The notes below the pieces were generated by a model. That model searched no databases and had not been told where the DNA came from. It saw only the letters and a program-made list of their open reading frames with translations. The translations under genes and the position numbers were made by a program. A DNA stretch of 64,000 nt, taken from assembly GCA_013396915.1 (NCBI GenBank), contig VWZL01000267.1, positions 664,943-728,942 on the forward strand. The letters run 5' to 3'. Shown in pieces: positions 23,710 through 36,402 of the stretch; position 1 is the stretch's first letter, and each line of letters begins with the position of its first letter. The DNA comes from Stercorarius parasiticus. Lineage: Eukaryota; Chordata; Aves; Charadriiformes; Stercorariidae.

Positions 23710-26700
23710 CGGGATGATCTCCAGAGGCCCCTTCCAACCTCAACTGTTCTGAGATTCTGGACAAAGACCTCATTAAAAATACTATATTGTATGATCCTTC
23801 ACGTTACAGGAAAAACATTTATGAACTACAAGGATTAGTTTCTGTCGAAGTAATTTATTCCCTTAGCAGAGAAAAATACCCTACAGCATTGTGTGTGGAG
23901 GAGTAATTTGAAAAACTTTGTACACATTTGTTGTATTTGTGACATTTAAGGCCTCTCTTGTAACTCTTAATTACTTAATTTAAGCATTAGAAGTTTTGTA
24001 TTTGCTACATTAATATTTACCAGTCAGTAACACCCCTTTTGTCAGTAGAAGAAAATATCTAAGGCCCTTAAGGTGTAAATTGGAGGTTAAAAAAGAAATA
24101 CAAGGATGAAGGTTTCTAATAAAATGCATCTTCAACTTAAGTAAACTGGAAACTGCAAGAAGAGTTTCTGAGAACCGAGTTTCATGAGAACATGATTCTG
24201 AGCTAGCTACTGGAGGCAATACCCACTTGATGCCGCTGAAAAGTGGATAGAGAATACTCCAAGGACTTCTGTGCAGACCTCAGTTAACCTGTAAGACGCT
24301 ACGATGGGATACATATTGAGGTAAGTTCCCGAAAAGCAGCAACACTTAAAAAAGGGTTAGAGATTTTTACGTATAGAGAAAACATCTATAGCTGCAAGTT
24401 AAGATATAAACACTAATCATAATAGAAACCTTCTTGAAAGGGAACACTACCTGTAGGGATCAAAGTGCAAGTACATCCTTGAGCAGGTAATCATATGATT
24501 TCCAGCATCAAATGGATTCATTTTCTCTGAAAGGCTGTTCCCAGTTACTACATCTATTCCGAGCAAAGATGGAGAGTCCTCCACTCATCGTGGTTTATTC
24601 TCCTAACTGATAGGATTCATCTGGATTTACAGCCGCAAGAAGGAAACAGTTTGTCTAGTGCAGAGACCAGAACCATAACTATGGCATTACTAATTTAAGT
24701 CACTGAAAAGGCTTAAAAGTATCACTGTAACAGTTTCAGCTGCAGCAGCTTCCCTTTCAGCATCAGTCCTCGAAATTATCATGCAAACACACCATACACT
24801 AGCGCAAAACAAAACCTGCGAGGTCTTCATTAACCATAACCGTTAACACCAGTACATTTACGTTTGCACTTAGAGATGTCTGATCTGAAATATTAAACAC
24901 AAAGATCAAAAAGTTAGGAGCTTACATATAATGGTTTCTCCCAAGTCTTCCAATACCAATAATGTAGGAAATAAAGCGTGGGTAATTGCATATTAAATAT
25001 TTATTTTTCCCCTCTATTTCTTCAGATGGAATCAACCACAGGAGTCCGAGCCTATCTGAACACACTTTATTAAAGGGAATCCAGCAAGCTACGCTTGAGA
25101 CCAGCAATATCAAAACACTTCATCGGCATGAAGTTATTGCAGGGCACTGGTAGGACAGGCTGGACTGGCTGGTCAGATCTGTGGGAGTCCTTCATAGAAA
25201 AAGTCTAAGATTTTCAGCTGGGAAGTATTTGGGCGATTCTGGTTCACAGAAACATTCAAAAAGCTTTATTTTCATTCTACAGTGGAATGAAAAAAACCAC
25301 CAAGACTGAACGTTAACATGGACACACTGAACTCAACCAGGCACCCAAAAACCAAAGCACAGGGAAGCCTGAACTTGCCTCCCACATCCTTCTCCTCTGG
25401 CTCTGAAAGGGGAGTGGGGGATCCCTTACAGGAAAACACTGGTGATATTTTCTCATTTGGATCATGGTTAAAAGCAACAACAAAGCCCTGGAAAGTTATT
25501 AAGTTCATAAACGAGGAACAAAGTAACTAAAACCATAGAAAATTAGAGATGATTATATCACAGTAAATGGATTTGAGTAGCTACTGTAGGAACTTATCAC
25601 CAGCATTATTTAATAGCAGAGAAACGTTAATAAAATGAGGAGTTTGGGGGTTTCTTTTTTTTTTTCCTTGAAGTGTGCTGTAAATAAGCAGCAGCATCCC
25701 CACAGCTGAGAGAGAAGAATTGAGCATGAATTATTTATACCGTCTGGAATAGATTTAGATTCTTTCAGACATTCTGTGAGTTTTGCAGTCAAGATGCAAT
25801 CTTTCAATATTTCAGATGTCATCAGAAAAGAATAAAAAGTCTTGTTTGGAAACATCATAGTAAACAAGCTTAAAGTGTTGAAAATACACAATGCAAGGAC
25901 AAAACTAAGTTATGGTTTATTGGCATTTGAATTAAATTGTTTATATTATTAGGCTGACTATGAGCTACAAAATAAAGGGGTCTAAAACTATGTTGTCCCA
26001 TGGAGAAGGAGGATGAACTAGAATTATTTATATTTGTAAGTGACATAAAGGAGAAGTTCTGAAGGTGTTAATACTGAAAGAGGGAGAGAGCGCAAGTATA
26101 AAACCGAGGAACACCACCAAATTTATGTGGATCACCATTGAGATTTTAATTCTGACCAGTCCAAGGGACTTGACTTTGTTTGAAATTTGATGCTATTTTT
26201 TTAAAGCTAAGGAAGGTTAAGTATTAAATGGTAACTGTAAAGCCTGGGTATATAAAATTATTTGCAGATTTCACCTCATAAGTAGTAATAGCTTTTGCCA
26301 ACTTGGTAATTCCTGATCATACTTTCTTATCTCCAGAAATTCTTAACATTCACGTGACAAGTGTGGCTACAGCCAGAACTTAGAGGGAGAATTGTACCAC
26401 ATTTTCCTTAAAACGAGTTTATTAAGCTGTCTTCGGCTGCTCTGTCTCTAAAGAGGACTCACGATACCGCAGAAATAGCCACCTGGAACAAGATCTCTCC
26501 AAAGAAAGAGCGTGAGATGAAGCAGATAAAGATGCCCTCTCTGCCCAGTATTGCACAGGACTCTTTCCTCCAGTTTTATTTTGGAGCGTGGAAACTTTTA
26601 GTGGCTTTCTCGGTTGAATTGGGAGTCCTGTTGAATCCTCACACAGTTTCCCTGCTCCTGCCCGCCGGGCTGTGGGTCTGCCCAGAGCCCGTTCCCTGCC

Positions 26701-28678
26701 CGCGGCTCCCAGTGCCTCTGCCCGCTCCATCCCTGCTACGGGCCTCCCTCCAAAAACCCAGAGAGAAACCAGGAAAAAAGCAAAACCAGCAGCATTCCTT
26801 CTAAAGGTACAGTTACTACCTTTAAATAATAATGAAAAAGAACAGTATATACACTGTAGCCTGTTGAAGAGAGAAACCAATCATTCATTCGCCACACAGA
26901 CACGTACTTTTATAGTCATATTTAATGACAATTGACCTCTGTATCTTTTTTGTAGTCTTCCTATTTAAAAGCCAGCATATGTATATGTCCCTACACGTAT
27001 CAACGGGAGCTTTGGTGAGAACCAAGCTGCGCTGCTCCACAGGAGGAGGAACGCTCTCACCAGGCATGACCTGGTCCATCCTCCCTTCCAGGTGGGAGGA
27101 CGGGGACCACCACGATGGACCCAGCGTACAAAGGGATCATCGCTGACGTGGGGGCCAGGACGCAGCATTGAGAAGCAGCCACTCCTGGCGTTGTACGGGT
27201 TTGCTTCGGGTTACCCTTCTGTCCCTGCACACCGGGCTCCGTTCACTTGCACAGGTGCTAGCACATGGATTTGAATCTATTTTTTCCTCTTACAATAAAC
27301 TGGCTTCCACGGATGGAAATATAAGAGCAAAATCTATACAGCATGTAGCAATTACACCCCACAGTCGGGGGTTTTTCCCTTTACTAAAAAAAGGGAATTG
27401 AAACATGGTAAAATAAATTACCACAGAGTCCTCAGGTGTACAGAGTGCTAAATGGGAACATTAACTGAATACTGACAGCTGGAGCAAATATTCATTATAT
27501 GGTGTGACAACAGTTTCTGTAGCACAGCAGTGGAGAGATACACGCTAATATCATCTTAAGACACTTGCAGCCTCCTGCTGATGTGGCAGATTTGATGACC
27601 AGATGTGGGGAGCAGTTATTAGGAGCCTGTGCCTTAAGATGGAAATCGCAGCAGAGGATGTCTGCTTTTCTTCAGGAAAAATTAGGGTTAAAAGTTTGGA
27701 GAAAACAAAAAAAAAAATTAAGGGCCCATATAACACTATTCCAAGACAGAAGAAGAAATTATTTCACAAGTTTTTGCAGAGACAGCAGTTTCTTTCAACA
27801 CCAAAAACTTCTTGAGAAAAAAAGAAAAGCAGTCTGAGAAACATGTGCAGCATTCCTGTGCTTCACTCTCTGCTCTTACATTGATGTTATCTCCCTCCTC
27901 TAAATGTAAATACTTCAATGTAGTCGAGCACCTGAAGGCATCTGCCCCCGTCAGGAAGCCAACCGGATTTTGCTTAAAATCTAGGGCCCAAAACAGTGCA
28001 GCACACCACATGCTTTTAAGACAGCCCCCATTTAGACTTTGCAAGAGTCTGAAGTGCTAAAACCCCATCACCTCCTTTGGCTGAGGATAACTCCAGGTTG
28101 TTTCTACTGTTACAGGTGACATGTTTGTTTTCCCAAAATCTTCACATTTTATTGCTTTAAAGTAATTTTTCCCCTCATCAGACAGATTAAGGAAAAAAAT
28201 AAAAAGGCCCAAAAATGATTTAGAACTATGTTCTGGATTAGGCACCCTTTCCCCTCAAACATAAACTTTGAAGATGAAATAGTCAGCGTTTGACATCTGT
28301 GCTTCCTAAAAAAAAAAAAGTTTTCTTTTTACCTTCACTGTTGTTATTTGTGACTTTGCTGTCACCATTTTGTGTGCACTACATGTTTACAGAAAGGATG
28401 GAACCATATCAATCACCTAAAAATAATCTGGATAATTGGCAAGTGGGTAAATGGCTTCCAGAAGCCCATTGTTTGCTTTAACATTAGAAATGTTTCTACC
28501 CCCGGAGACAAATTAACACTGGTCACTTACAGGCCCAATTTCGTAAGAGGACAGGCACCATTTCATCCGTTTCACTTCCCCAAAGGATGAGAGTAGGAAG
28601 TGGGGAAAGAGAGAGACGCGTAACAGGAGGCAATAACGAGGACCAAGACTGAGAGCTTGGGCTGTGTCAGTAATTCAC

Positions 28679-28706
28679 CAGCTAATTAAAATGCCCTAAT
28701 TAAACA
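28679..28706. promoter_or_regulatory. Paired homeodomain-type sites
   Basis: Two TAATTAAA-type cores lie close together (GCTAATTAAA, then CCTAATTAAA about 14 bases later). This is the core bound by many homeodomain proteins. In AT-rich DNA such pairs arise often, so this is a weak candidate. Confidence 0.2.
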
Positions 28707-29584
28707 GAACAAGTTTTCAGGTCTTGGTATACCCCCAAGCATGGGGTTTTTTATTGATAAACACTAAACTTTGAGGTGAGGCCTATTAAGGTTTTGGAAG
28801 CATGGTGTTTGAAGGGTTCTTCAAAATGCTAAAAAGCACCGTAAATAACCGAGCACAGCAGGTGCAAACATCAGCATTTCTGCAGCTCTCGCTCTAAGTA
28901 CCTGCCCATATGTCAATCAAGAGCACGAAACCTTCTGTCAAAGGCATTACTGAGGCGCTCTAGGCAGACACTTCATTTTCAACAAAATGTGCTATGAGAA
29001 GCAATTTTTGTAGCTCTTATTTTTGTTATGTTGGATGTTTGCATGGAAACAAGTTATTTTCCTTAGAAGCTTATTCTTTACCTGTAGCCATAATATTTCC
29101 ACTGAAAAAATACTATTATGTCACAGAGGCAAATCAAAAGACGATATTCTGTTTAAAAACTGTTGATGTTTACGGGGTTGCTCTAATAATGAGGGACAGC
29201 AGGAATCCTGATGACTAGTTCGGAACGGAGTTTCTCATGTACTAGCAGCCTTTAAAATAAGCAACAGCTGGGAAAGAGCTCCAAATCCTCCCCTTGCGAT
29301 TTAAACGTATTTTCCTTCTTTCTCCTCATTTAATAGACAAACCCCACCATAGTTTTCCTTTCCATTTATAGAGTAGACCAAAAAAGCTCACCTTCAGTTA
29401 CAGTCTATCTTAACAATCACCTAGGAAGCAATATTAATCACGACCACCCCGGAGGTACTATTAATCGCAAGGAAACACTCTACTTCACTAGACATCATTC
29501 TGGTTGCAATTCAGGACTCCATCCCACCTCTTCCTTCCAAAACACATTGTGTTCTCCCTGAAATTTTTCAGGTCTTTCCTTTGA

Positions 29585-29585
29585 T

Positions 29586-29621
<36 letters not shown>

Positions 29622-29646
29622 GTGTATGTATATACACACACACACC
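29585..29646. repeat. Compound (ATAC)(AT)n(AC)n microsatellite
   Basis: ATAC units, then about ten AT units, then TGTGTATG and AC units. Short open frames across it are low-complexity translations (for example Tyr-Ile repeats on the minus strand) and not genes. Confidence 0.93.
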
Positions 29647-31356
29647 CCCAAACCTACACTGTTACCCGCTGTGTAGCCTCTGTAGTTCCCACCCATTGGG
29701 CATGCAGCGAAACTTATCAACTCCCTTTTAACCACACTTCTGCAAGTACCCTTCCCGTAAACTCCTTCAACACCTTTCTGCAAAGGGAGCATAGACCACA
29801 ACAGCTATTAACCATTTTTTCAAGATTATTCAAGAGAATCACCAACCAAGCAGTAAGCAAAGAGCAACAGGCCCATCACCGCCAGGTAAACTGGGCCAAA
29901 CATCTAGACTAAACAGTAACAGTCACGAAAAATAGTATAAAGGCAAATCAAATAGGCACAAGGAAAACAAAATAGTACTGCTGGACCTCTGAAATTCGGT
30001 TGTTTTAAAATTATTTCATTTCATAAGCCCACATTTATGAAAGGGCCATTAGAACGGGGAGGTATTTGCTAAAGTCAGATGTTCTCATGATTCTTTAGAC
30101 TCTCCAAAGGAGCAGAGAACAGTCACGATACCTATGTTTAAGAGCTGGGATATAACTAGTGGATAGCAGGAAGGAGAAAGAAATTGATGAAAACTGTTCC
30201 ATCAATAAGATTGCAGTGACGTATTTTTAGAACAAAGAAATCTGAAAGAACCATGCCCTGCAACCTCCATAGTGCAGGAGTTTGTGTCTAGGTCAGCAGA
30301 AGAAAGCAAACTTCAGGATTTAAGTAGGCATTGTAGAACCACTGGCATTTGAACTATAATCTGGACTTTTGTTCCAGAAAAGTAGCATTGTGAGGTTCTA
30401 AATGAGAGTTCCATTTATGAACAAATCCTAGAGATCAAGCCATGTTCTTTTTAACTTTGTTCACCACAACCACTGCAGCACGAGGCTAATAAAGGCATCT
30501 TGAAGGTCATAAACAGAACAATTTGGTAAGTATGGCAAAAATTTGGAACTAAGCTTATTTCAAAGTCTACTGATTTGTTTAAATCAAAGATGCATCTTGG
30601 CATAGTAATAACCCCAGAAGAAAATCACATCCATAGGATACCGGAATATTCAAATCAGGTTATTCCTACAGACATCCAGAAATGTGCAGAGTAAATATAA
30701 TCTTAGCAGGATAACCTTATGGAAAAACACATAATTTCTTCTGAAAAAGAGTATTAGTCTTTTTGTGTCTTGTTTGAGTGTTTCAAGATTATGCTTCCCT
30801 CCCACACCTTTTTTTTTTTCCTCCCTTCTCCACATTCTCACAACAAGCCAGTAGGCAATTAAAAAAAATAAAAAAAAAAATCAATCAAGATTTGGAAGTG
30901 AACCTCTCCTGTTCCCTAAAGCCAGTGTATTTAAAGCGTAGCAGCTTACTTTTGCAGTGAATTGATCTTAATAAACAAAAAGACAACCAAACCAAAAATT
31001 TAAAGCATTGTCGACCTCTAAGCCCCTTCTCCTACACAGCAAAGCTACATTCAGCCTTCCTTCATGGATGATAACGTCCCTGTGTCATCTAGATGTGTTT
31101 CTCTCGTCTTCCTTCTAACACGGATGCAGAGAAGTGTGATACCGTAGGTTTATGGAGGGCTATATCTGTATATGAGGAAAAGATATTTAGCAGTGTTATG
31201 GGAGAGGGTGGTGAAAACCTCACCCCAGTGTTTCTTGCTGCACTGCAGGCTGTGAGAGGCAGGAAAGCAAGAGCTAAATGGGATCCAAGTCCCATTTCCT
31301 ACACTGCAGGGAAGTCTGCAGGCAGCATAAGATAAATTGCTCTAGTCAAAGGTCAT

Positions 31357-31430
31357 CTTTAATGTTTATAGAGCACTTTCCTCGCCAATGATCCCAGAGC
31401 GAGTCATGAACATTATAAACAAATTACACT
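31357..31430 (+). repeat. Possible ancient MIR-like SINE core remnant
   Basis: The stretch TTTATAGAGCACTTTCCTCG, then ATCCCAGAGCG and ATGAACATTATAAACAAATT follows the order of the old amniote repeat core that reads roughly TTTATATAGCACCTTTCAT, GATCCCAAAGCGC and TTTACAAACATTAA. Such ancient copies are sometimes preserved as regulatory DNA. The same stretch has inverted TGTTTATA and TATAAACA sites (forkhead-like) about 50 bases apart. The match is from memory and short, so it is tentative. Confidence 0.35.
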
Positions 31431-31790
31431 AATGTTACACAGTGGCTTCTACTTGCCAAAAATACCAATAAAAGGAATTCAGTATGCTTATGATACATAC
31501 TGCAGTTTCTTAGCTAAATACGAATTTCGCTTTCATAGATTGAAAAATTACTTTTTAAACACATAGCTGACCTAGTTTTAATTGGTTCCTACCCTCTCAA
31601 ATAGGAGTTAGTATTAGTTCAAGGAAATCCCTGGCTCCTGGCCAAGAGTCACCGTTTCTTTCCTTCCTACCCGTCAGCAGAAGATTGCTGTGCAGTTTAA
31701 TCACTGGATACAAACCTTGAATTACTAGTGTTCTTTCAACACCCTGGTCGGTTCATATTGGAATTGTTGGCCCGTTACTACTACCAAGTT

Positions 31791-31836
31791 GCTTTTGTGT
31801 TTTTGTTGTTTGGTTTTGTGGGGTTTTTTCCCCCAG
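31791..31836 (+). repeat. G/T-rich low-complexity tract
   Basis: TTTTGTTGTTTGGTTTTGTG followed by G, T and C runs. Same composition and strand as the tracts near 2.3 and 13.4 kb. Confidence 0.7.
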
Positions 31837-33343
31837 AGAGTTCTTATTCCACTGTTTTGTCATTCAGACTTCATTGCACAACCTGGAGAACTGACCACAG
31901 AAGCTGGATGAACTAACGGCCCAGGACTCCCACGTGAAGGCACCAGAAAATATTAACTTGGTGGGGGCTGGGATAGGGTGTAAGGTGCACTTCACAAAAG
32001 AAATGTGTTTTCTTTCTTTCTACCCTCCCTCTTCTGAAAACAAACACGTAAGTTGTACAGCAGTGGACTGTAGGATCATAGTACTGGGTTCCGGCCACGA
32101 GCAAGGCAGCAGCTACAGTCCACGTTCAGGGTACACTCCCGTAAACTCCCCCCGCCACCTTTCACACACGTCTACAGCCCAGCCATGGAAACTGAAGCCA
32201 TCTTCTTTCCAACCCATCCAATTTCCTGATGGGCAGGTGGATTAATGAGTCATTCCGTATTTTCAAGCACATACCGACAAGCCTGGCAAGCGATGAATCA
32301 AGGCAATGGGATTTATATTTTTATAGCCATCACGCAATCAGTGCCTTTATGCCTAGCTACATCTCTTACCCTTTTCATGTCCCCAGCAAAGCTCTGGCCC
32401 AGGAGCCTTTGCAGATCCACCATTTGCAGGCACATGTCCATGTTCATTAGCGAAATTCTACACTTCCTAAAATTAAAGCAGCTCCATCGATTTGATGTTA
32501 CAACTCAGGTATCATGCTCTCAATAAAAGAGATTTGTACTGTTGACAGAGAGATCACTACCACAAGAATATTTCTTGTCAGAAGAACAATTGTCAGAGAA
32601 TAAAGTTTTCAGTTTAAATCACAATGTCCAGCAGACTTCCCCAGTTTAGTGTGCAATCATACAACAGAAGGGAAAACCTCAGTCTCAAGTGTTCCATGAT
32701 ACATTCCTGTCAGATGCATAAACAGAAATCCCCTGCTCAACAGGCTTTAGATTATACTGACATAGTATTAAACGCCCTTGTCCAAAACCAGTGAAAGTCA
32801 GTTTTAGCAGATTTTGGTCAATTGTAGTGCTTTGAGCCTATTCTGCCTTAGAGAGAAAGAAAAGTTAAAATTAAACACCAGGGACAGAGGAAAAAAAGAG
32901 AAAAAAAGGCAGTTTCTGTTGCTGCTTTTTGCTTTAAGATTATGGAACTGTGCATTTCAAGTTGTGGATAATTTAACACCATTATGTTGTAGAGTAATTT
33001 TACCTATTTCCTTATGGAATTTTTGAGTTCTTGTATACTATAACAAAACCATCTTGTATATCGCCTTCCCATATTCCTGGACATTCAGAGTCCTGTTGTA
33101 TTTTGTAACGGGACTTAGTTGTTTGATTTTTTTTTTTCCCCCCAGCATTTCTGTTTCACAACAGATCTCTACTGGTTCCTTTAAAACCATCAACTCCAGT
33201 CTAGCTGAGCAATAAGGAATGTCTGAGACGGGGGAAGGAACTCGATACAAAACTCTCTGCATTTGCAATTCTCCACTGCAGTATGCCCTCCAGTGAGTTT
33301 TCATACCTATGAGTACAGAATTGAAACACTCTCTTCTTTTTTC

Positions 33344-33357
33344 TTTTTTTTTTTTTT
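33344..33357. repeat. T14 homopolymer in a pyrimidine-rich stretch
   Basis: Fourteen T preceded by CTCTTCTTTTTTC. A plain low-complexity tract; no acceptor site or exon that I could identify follows it. Confidence 0.8.
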
Positions 33358-36300
33358 AACACAACTAAAAGAGAAAGCAAAACTGGTCAGTGCAAATGAA
33401 GTGTTTTGAATTATTATTTCCCTATAGAAAACCTGACCCCTCATTACCACAAGACAAAAACAAGCACACAAAAAAGCCTCTGTAGTCTAAACGTTAGGTA
33501 ATACTCATCAAAGCCCAAGCAAAATAAAAACCCTAACCTTTTCTTAAAGTTTCCATTGCAAATAAGAAGTTTATTCAACATCTGCTATTATATTTTCCTC
33601 ATAATATTTCCGTGAAACCCAGGAACTACGGCCTGCGATGGCCTTTCTCCAAGTACAGCAGTGCTTTTATCGTCTTAGAATCAGAGGATATGCACGTATT
33701 AAAAAGTCTAGTACTAATGTCAAGCAAGTTAAAATATGCATCGCTCAGAACAGCTCCTGGTATTATCAGTATTTGGCTTTCTGATTGCTCAGAATAAAAC
33801 AAAAAATGGTTTTCCGCATTTCTCAAACGAAGAGCAAATACTTCTGAGTTTATTCTGCTAGTTAGTATCACTTACAAAAGGAAACCTCTCAATTAACACA
33901 GCGAACAGACCAGGAGATTATGCTTCTCCAAAATACCAATTAGTTGTATTCCACAGCAGTGCCAACAGCAACGTTTTCTGTTTTTAAAAGGTTTTTAACT
34001 CTAACAGCATGCTTTTCCTGTGCTATTGCATATCACTTTTCCTCATTCAGACACAAGAAAGACAGACAATTTCATTTAAAATAAACAACCAAGCAAAAAT
34101 ATTTCCATGCCCAATCTGAAATGCATCGCTTGTACTTGTCGCGAGAGCCTCATCCGAGAGCGCGGTCACCAAGAGAAGGGCCTGAAGGACACGTTACCCG
34201 GAGTTACACCTCCGGCACGAAAACAGCCATCTAGGGTCAGCTCGGAGGTGGCAGATCAACACAAGGGGCAAAACACACGGCGAGGGGGAACAAAGGAGCA
34301 AGGAACAAAACCTACTTGTGAAAAACAGTTTATAGCCATCAAAAGCAAAAGAAATACATTCGAAACAGTAGCCAAATTCCATAGTCAACAGGAGCGCTCT
34401 AAAAGCTTCAATCCTTACTTAACAAGCACCAGAAGCTTCCCCACCAAAATCCTCATCGAGTCCCACATCCTCTCAGGCCTGCCTCCAGCCCACACGCTGC
34501 CGTCCTTGGGGAGAAATGCTAAACTCACAGTTTGGGATTGTACTGGTGCCAATTACAGGAGCAGTCCCTAGACCCAACGCCAGGTCGAGCACATGCTTTC
34601 TCCACTTCTTCACACACCTGAGGCAACAAAAGCAAGTGGCTGGCAGGTCATATAAAAGCATTCCAAAAAACAATCAATTTTTACACAATATATAAAAATA
34701 AATATACACGCGTGTATTAAATCAACTGAAGATGATGCGATAGCAGTTTAAAAAGGGCAGTCTGTACGAGGCAACATATCGCAATGTACGTACACAAACC
34801 TACAGTAGACAAAAGAGCAGTTGCCTCTTGCTTCCATTTCTTACCTTATTTAAGCATTTTGAGGGAGTAGTCCAAAGTTCCCTTAAGCATTTTGCTCTAT
34901 AATTTCTTCTCCAAACAACAAGTCTCCCACTAGTTTTAAGCCGCTTTTTCTTCCCTTAAAGTCAAAAAAAAAAATAAAAAAAAATCTTACTGCTAAGCGT
35001 TCTAAGTGATTCGTAAATGATTCAAAACTCCCTTTAAAATATCAAAACTTTGAACTTCAAATAAAATAAATAAAAAAACCACTTAACATTGGATACACAA
35101 GCTATTTCCTTAGGTAGGCCACACAAAGTTTAAGGAGACTATGAACATCCTACCAGGTACAATGAACCTGTCCCGTCACCTCCCTGGGTCCTACCCGACA
35201 AAGAGGCAGAAGGGAACAGGACACCCTCCTTATTTACATAGGCACATGACTCTAATTAGGGGCAATTACCATGACTTGACGAAGCGCAAAATGGTTTCAG
35301 TAAGAAAAAAAGTCACTTTAAGTGGCAGGCAACTGAAAACCACTGTGCAAATCCTCAGCTGGTTTATGGCTGCTGTGGGGGCCCCAAGGTCCAGCCGGCC
35401 CCGGGCAGCTGAATTCTGTGTGTGGCCAGCAGAAGTTCTCCGACAGCAGGGGAACGCCGGGCTGGTGCTCAGTCCAGGGTCAACGGATCGCTCTTTTAAA
35501 CCTGGGGAATTGCTTTGTAGCAGCACCGATCTGGCAGATAAAGGCCTGAAAGTTCATTTGTCTAATTTTAACAAGGATCCAGAACAGCCCTGTGCTGACT
35601 TTCCTTTTTTTCACTTTTCCTTTTCTTCTCTTCCTTTTCTTATTGCAGGATACTTCAGTAAAAACTGAATTTGTTCCTAGTTGCACCAATTCCCCTTCAT
35701 TCCTATCTTTCCAATAACACCGAAAAGAACAGAGCTCTTGGAGAGAAATTCAGTGAAGCAGAATACTTTACCTCTGTGAATTAGATTGCTGAACGGCTTC
35801 AGGTGCTCTTCTCCAAGTGTTTCAGATTAACAGCCAGGAAATCAGATGCATTAGCTATTTAGGGATTTTTGAATGCACTCTGCATGCTGGTATTTGGGCA
35901 CTGGAACACTAGAAGTAGCGTTGATCGTGCCCTAAACAAGTGTTCAGAGTCTCCCCTGTAGCTCTGACAGTGAGTTTTTAAGGCATTATTTCTCTGCTGG
36001 CCGCCCCACAAACCACACGCTGCTGTTAAAAAAGTGCAGAAGAGCATGGTAAGCTATGATATCTTCTCTTTTCCTGTGTCAACGCATCCATCAAACCACG
36101 AGCACAGCACAACACAAATGCATACGATGATATTAATGAGTTACAGCGTCTTTACCACCATTCTTCCTGCCCCTCCCCACAGGCGTCTCATAGAGAAATT
36201 AAGAATGGGGGAAAAGACAATGTGGAAATCAGTCTACCCAAAAATCCCCAAAAAATAAGGTTTTGAAAAGGATAGTGAGCCAAAATAAAATGCATTTTGT

Positions 36301-36368
36301 AAAAAGCAGTAATTAATTTTAATCTGCAGTTCATTCTAACCCGGGGGATGATTGTGAGTGCGTGGCTC

Positions 36369-36402
36369 GGGGCGGGGGGGGCGAGGGACTGCGGGCGCGG
36401 GG
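36369..36402 (+). other. Canonical G-quadruplex motif in a short CpG-rich patch
   Basis: G runs of 4, 8, 3, 3 and 4 are separated by loops of 1, 3, 5 and 3 bases, so the plus strand meets the usual G3+N1-7 quadruplex rule with runs to spare. It sits in about 80 bases of GC- and CpG-rich sequence, very unlike the AT-rich surroundings, and includes a GC-box (GGGGCGGGG). No gene start was recognised beside it. Confidence 0.7.

Larger units (their letters stand above)
21824..23760 (+). mobile_element. CR1 LINE, 5'-truncated and decayed, about 1.9 kb
   Basis: The longest transposable element in the window. It runs from the ORF2 segment just upstream of the reverse transcriptase (ARDAKGNKKGFYNHI at about 21880), through the reverse-transcriptase domain (22358-22768) and the C-terminal region (22816-23262), to the 3' end GATGATCTCCAGAGG..CCTTCCAACCT and a worn ATTCTG tail at about 23755. 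The endonuclease and ORF1 are absent, so it was truncated on insertion, which is typical. Its reading frame changes at least twice and carries internal stops, so it is dead. A 294-bp part of its 3' region is present twice around an N. Confidence 0.95.

Noticed and set aside
26422..26880. 152-codon minus-strand open frame
   Set aside because: It is long because of a GC-rich patch at 26640-26760 that lowers stop-codon frequency; the product is unrecognised.
29568..29801. Minus-strand open frame across the AT/AC microsatellite
   Set aside because: Its Tyr-Ile repeats are a translation of the microsatellite.
34107..34571. 154-codon plus-strand open frame rich in Lys, Arg and Ser
   Set aside because: No family resemblance and no second coding sign; the opposite strand is open too.
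35141..35668. 175-codon plus-strand open frame
   Set aside because: No recognisable domain, no supporting splice sites, ends in a low-complexity Phe/Ser stretch, and the length is within what chance allows in 64 kb.
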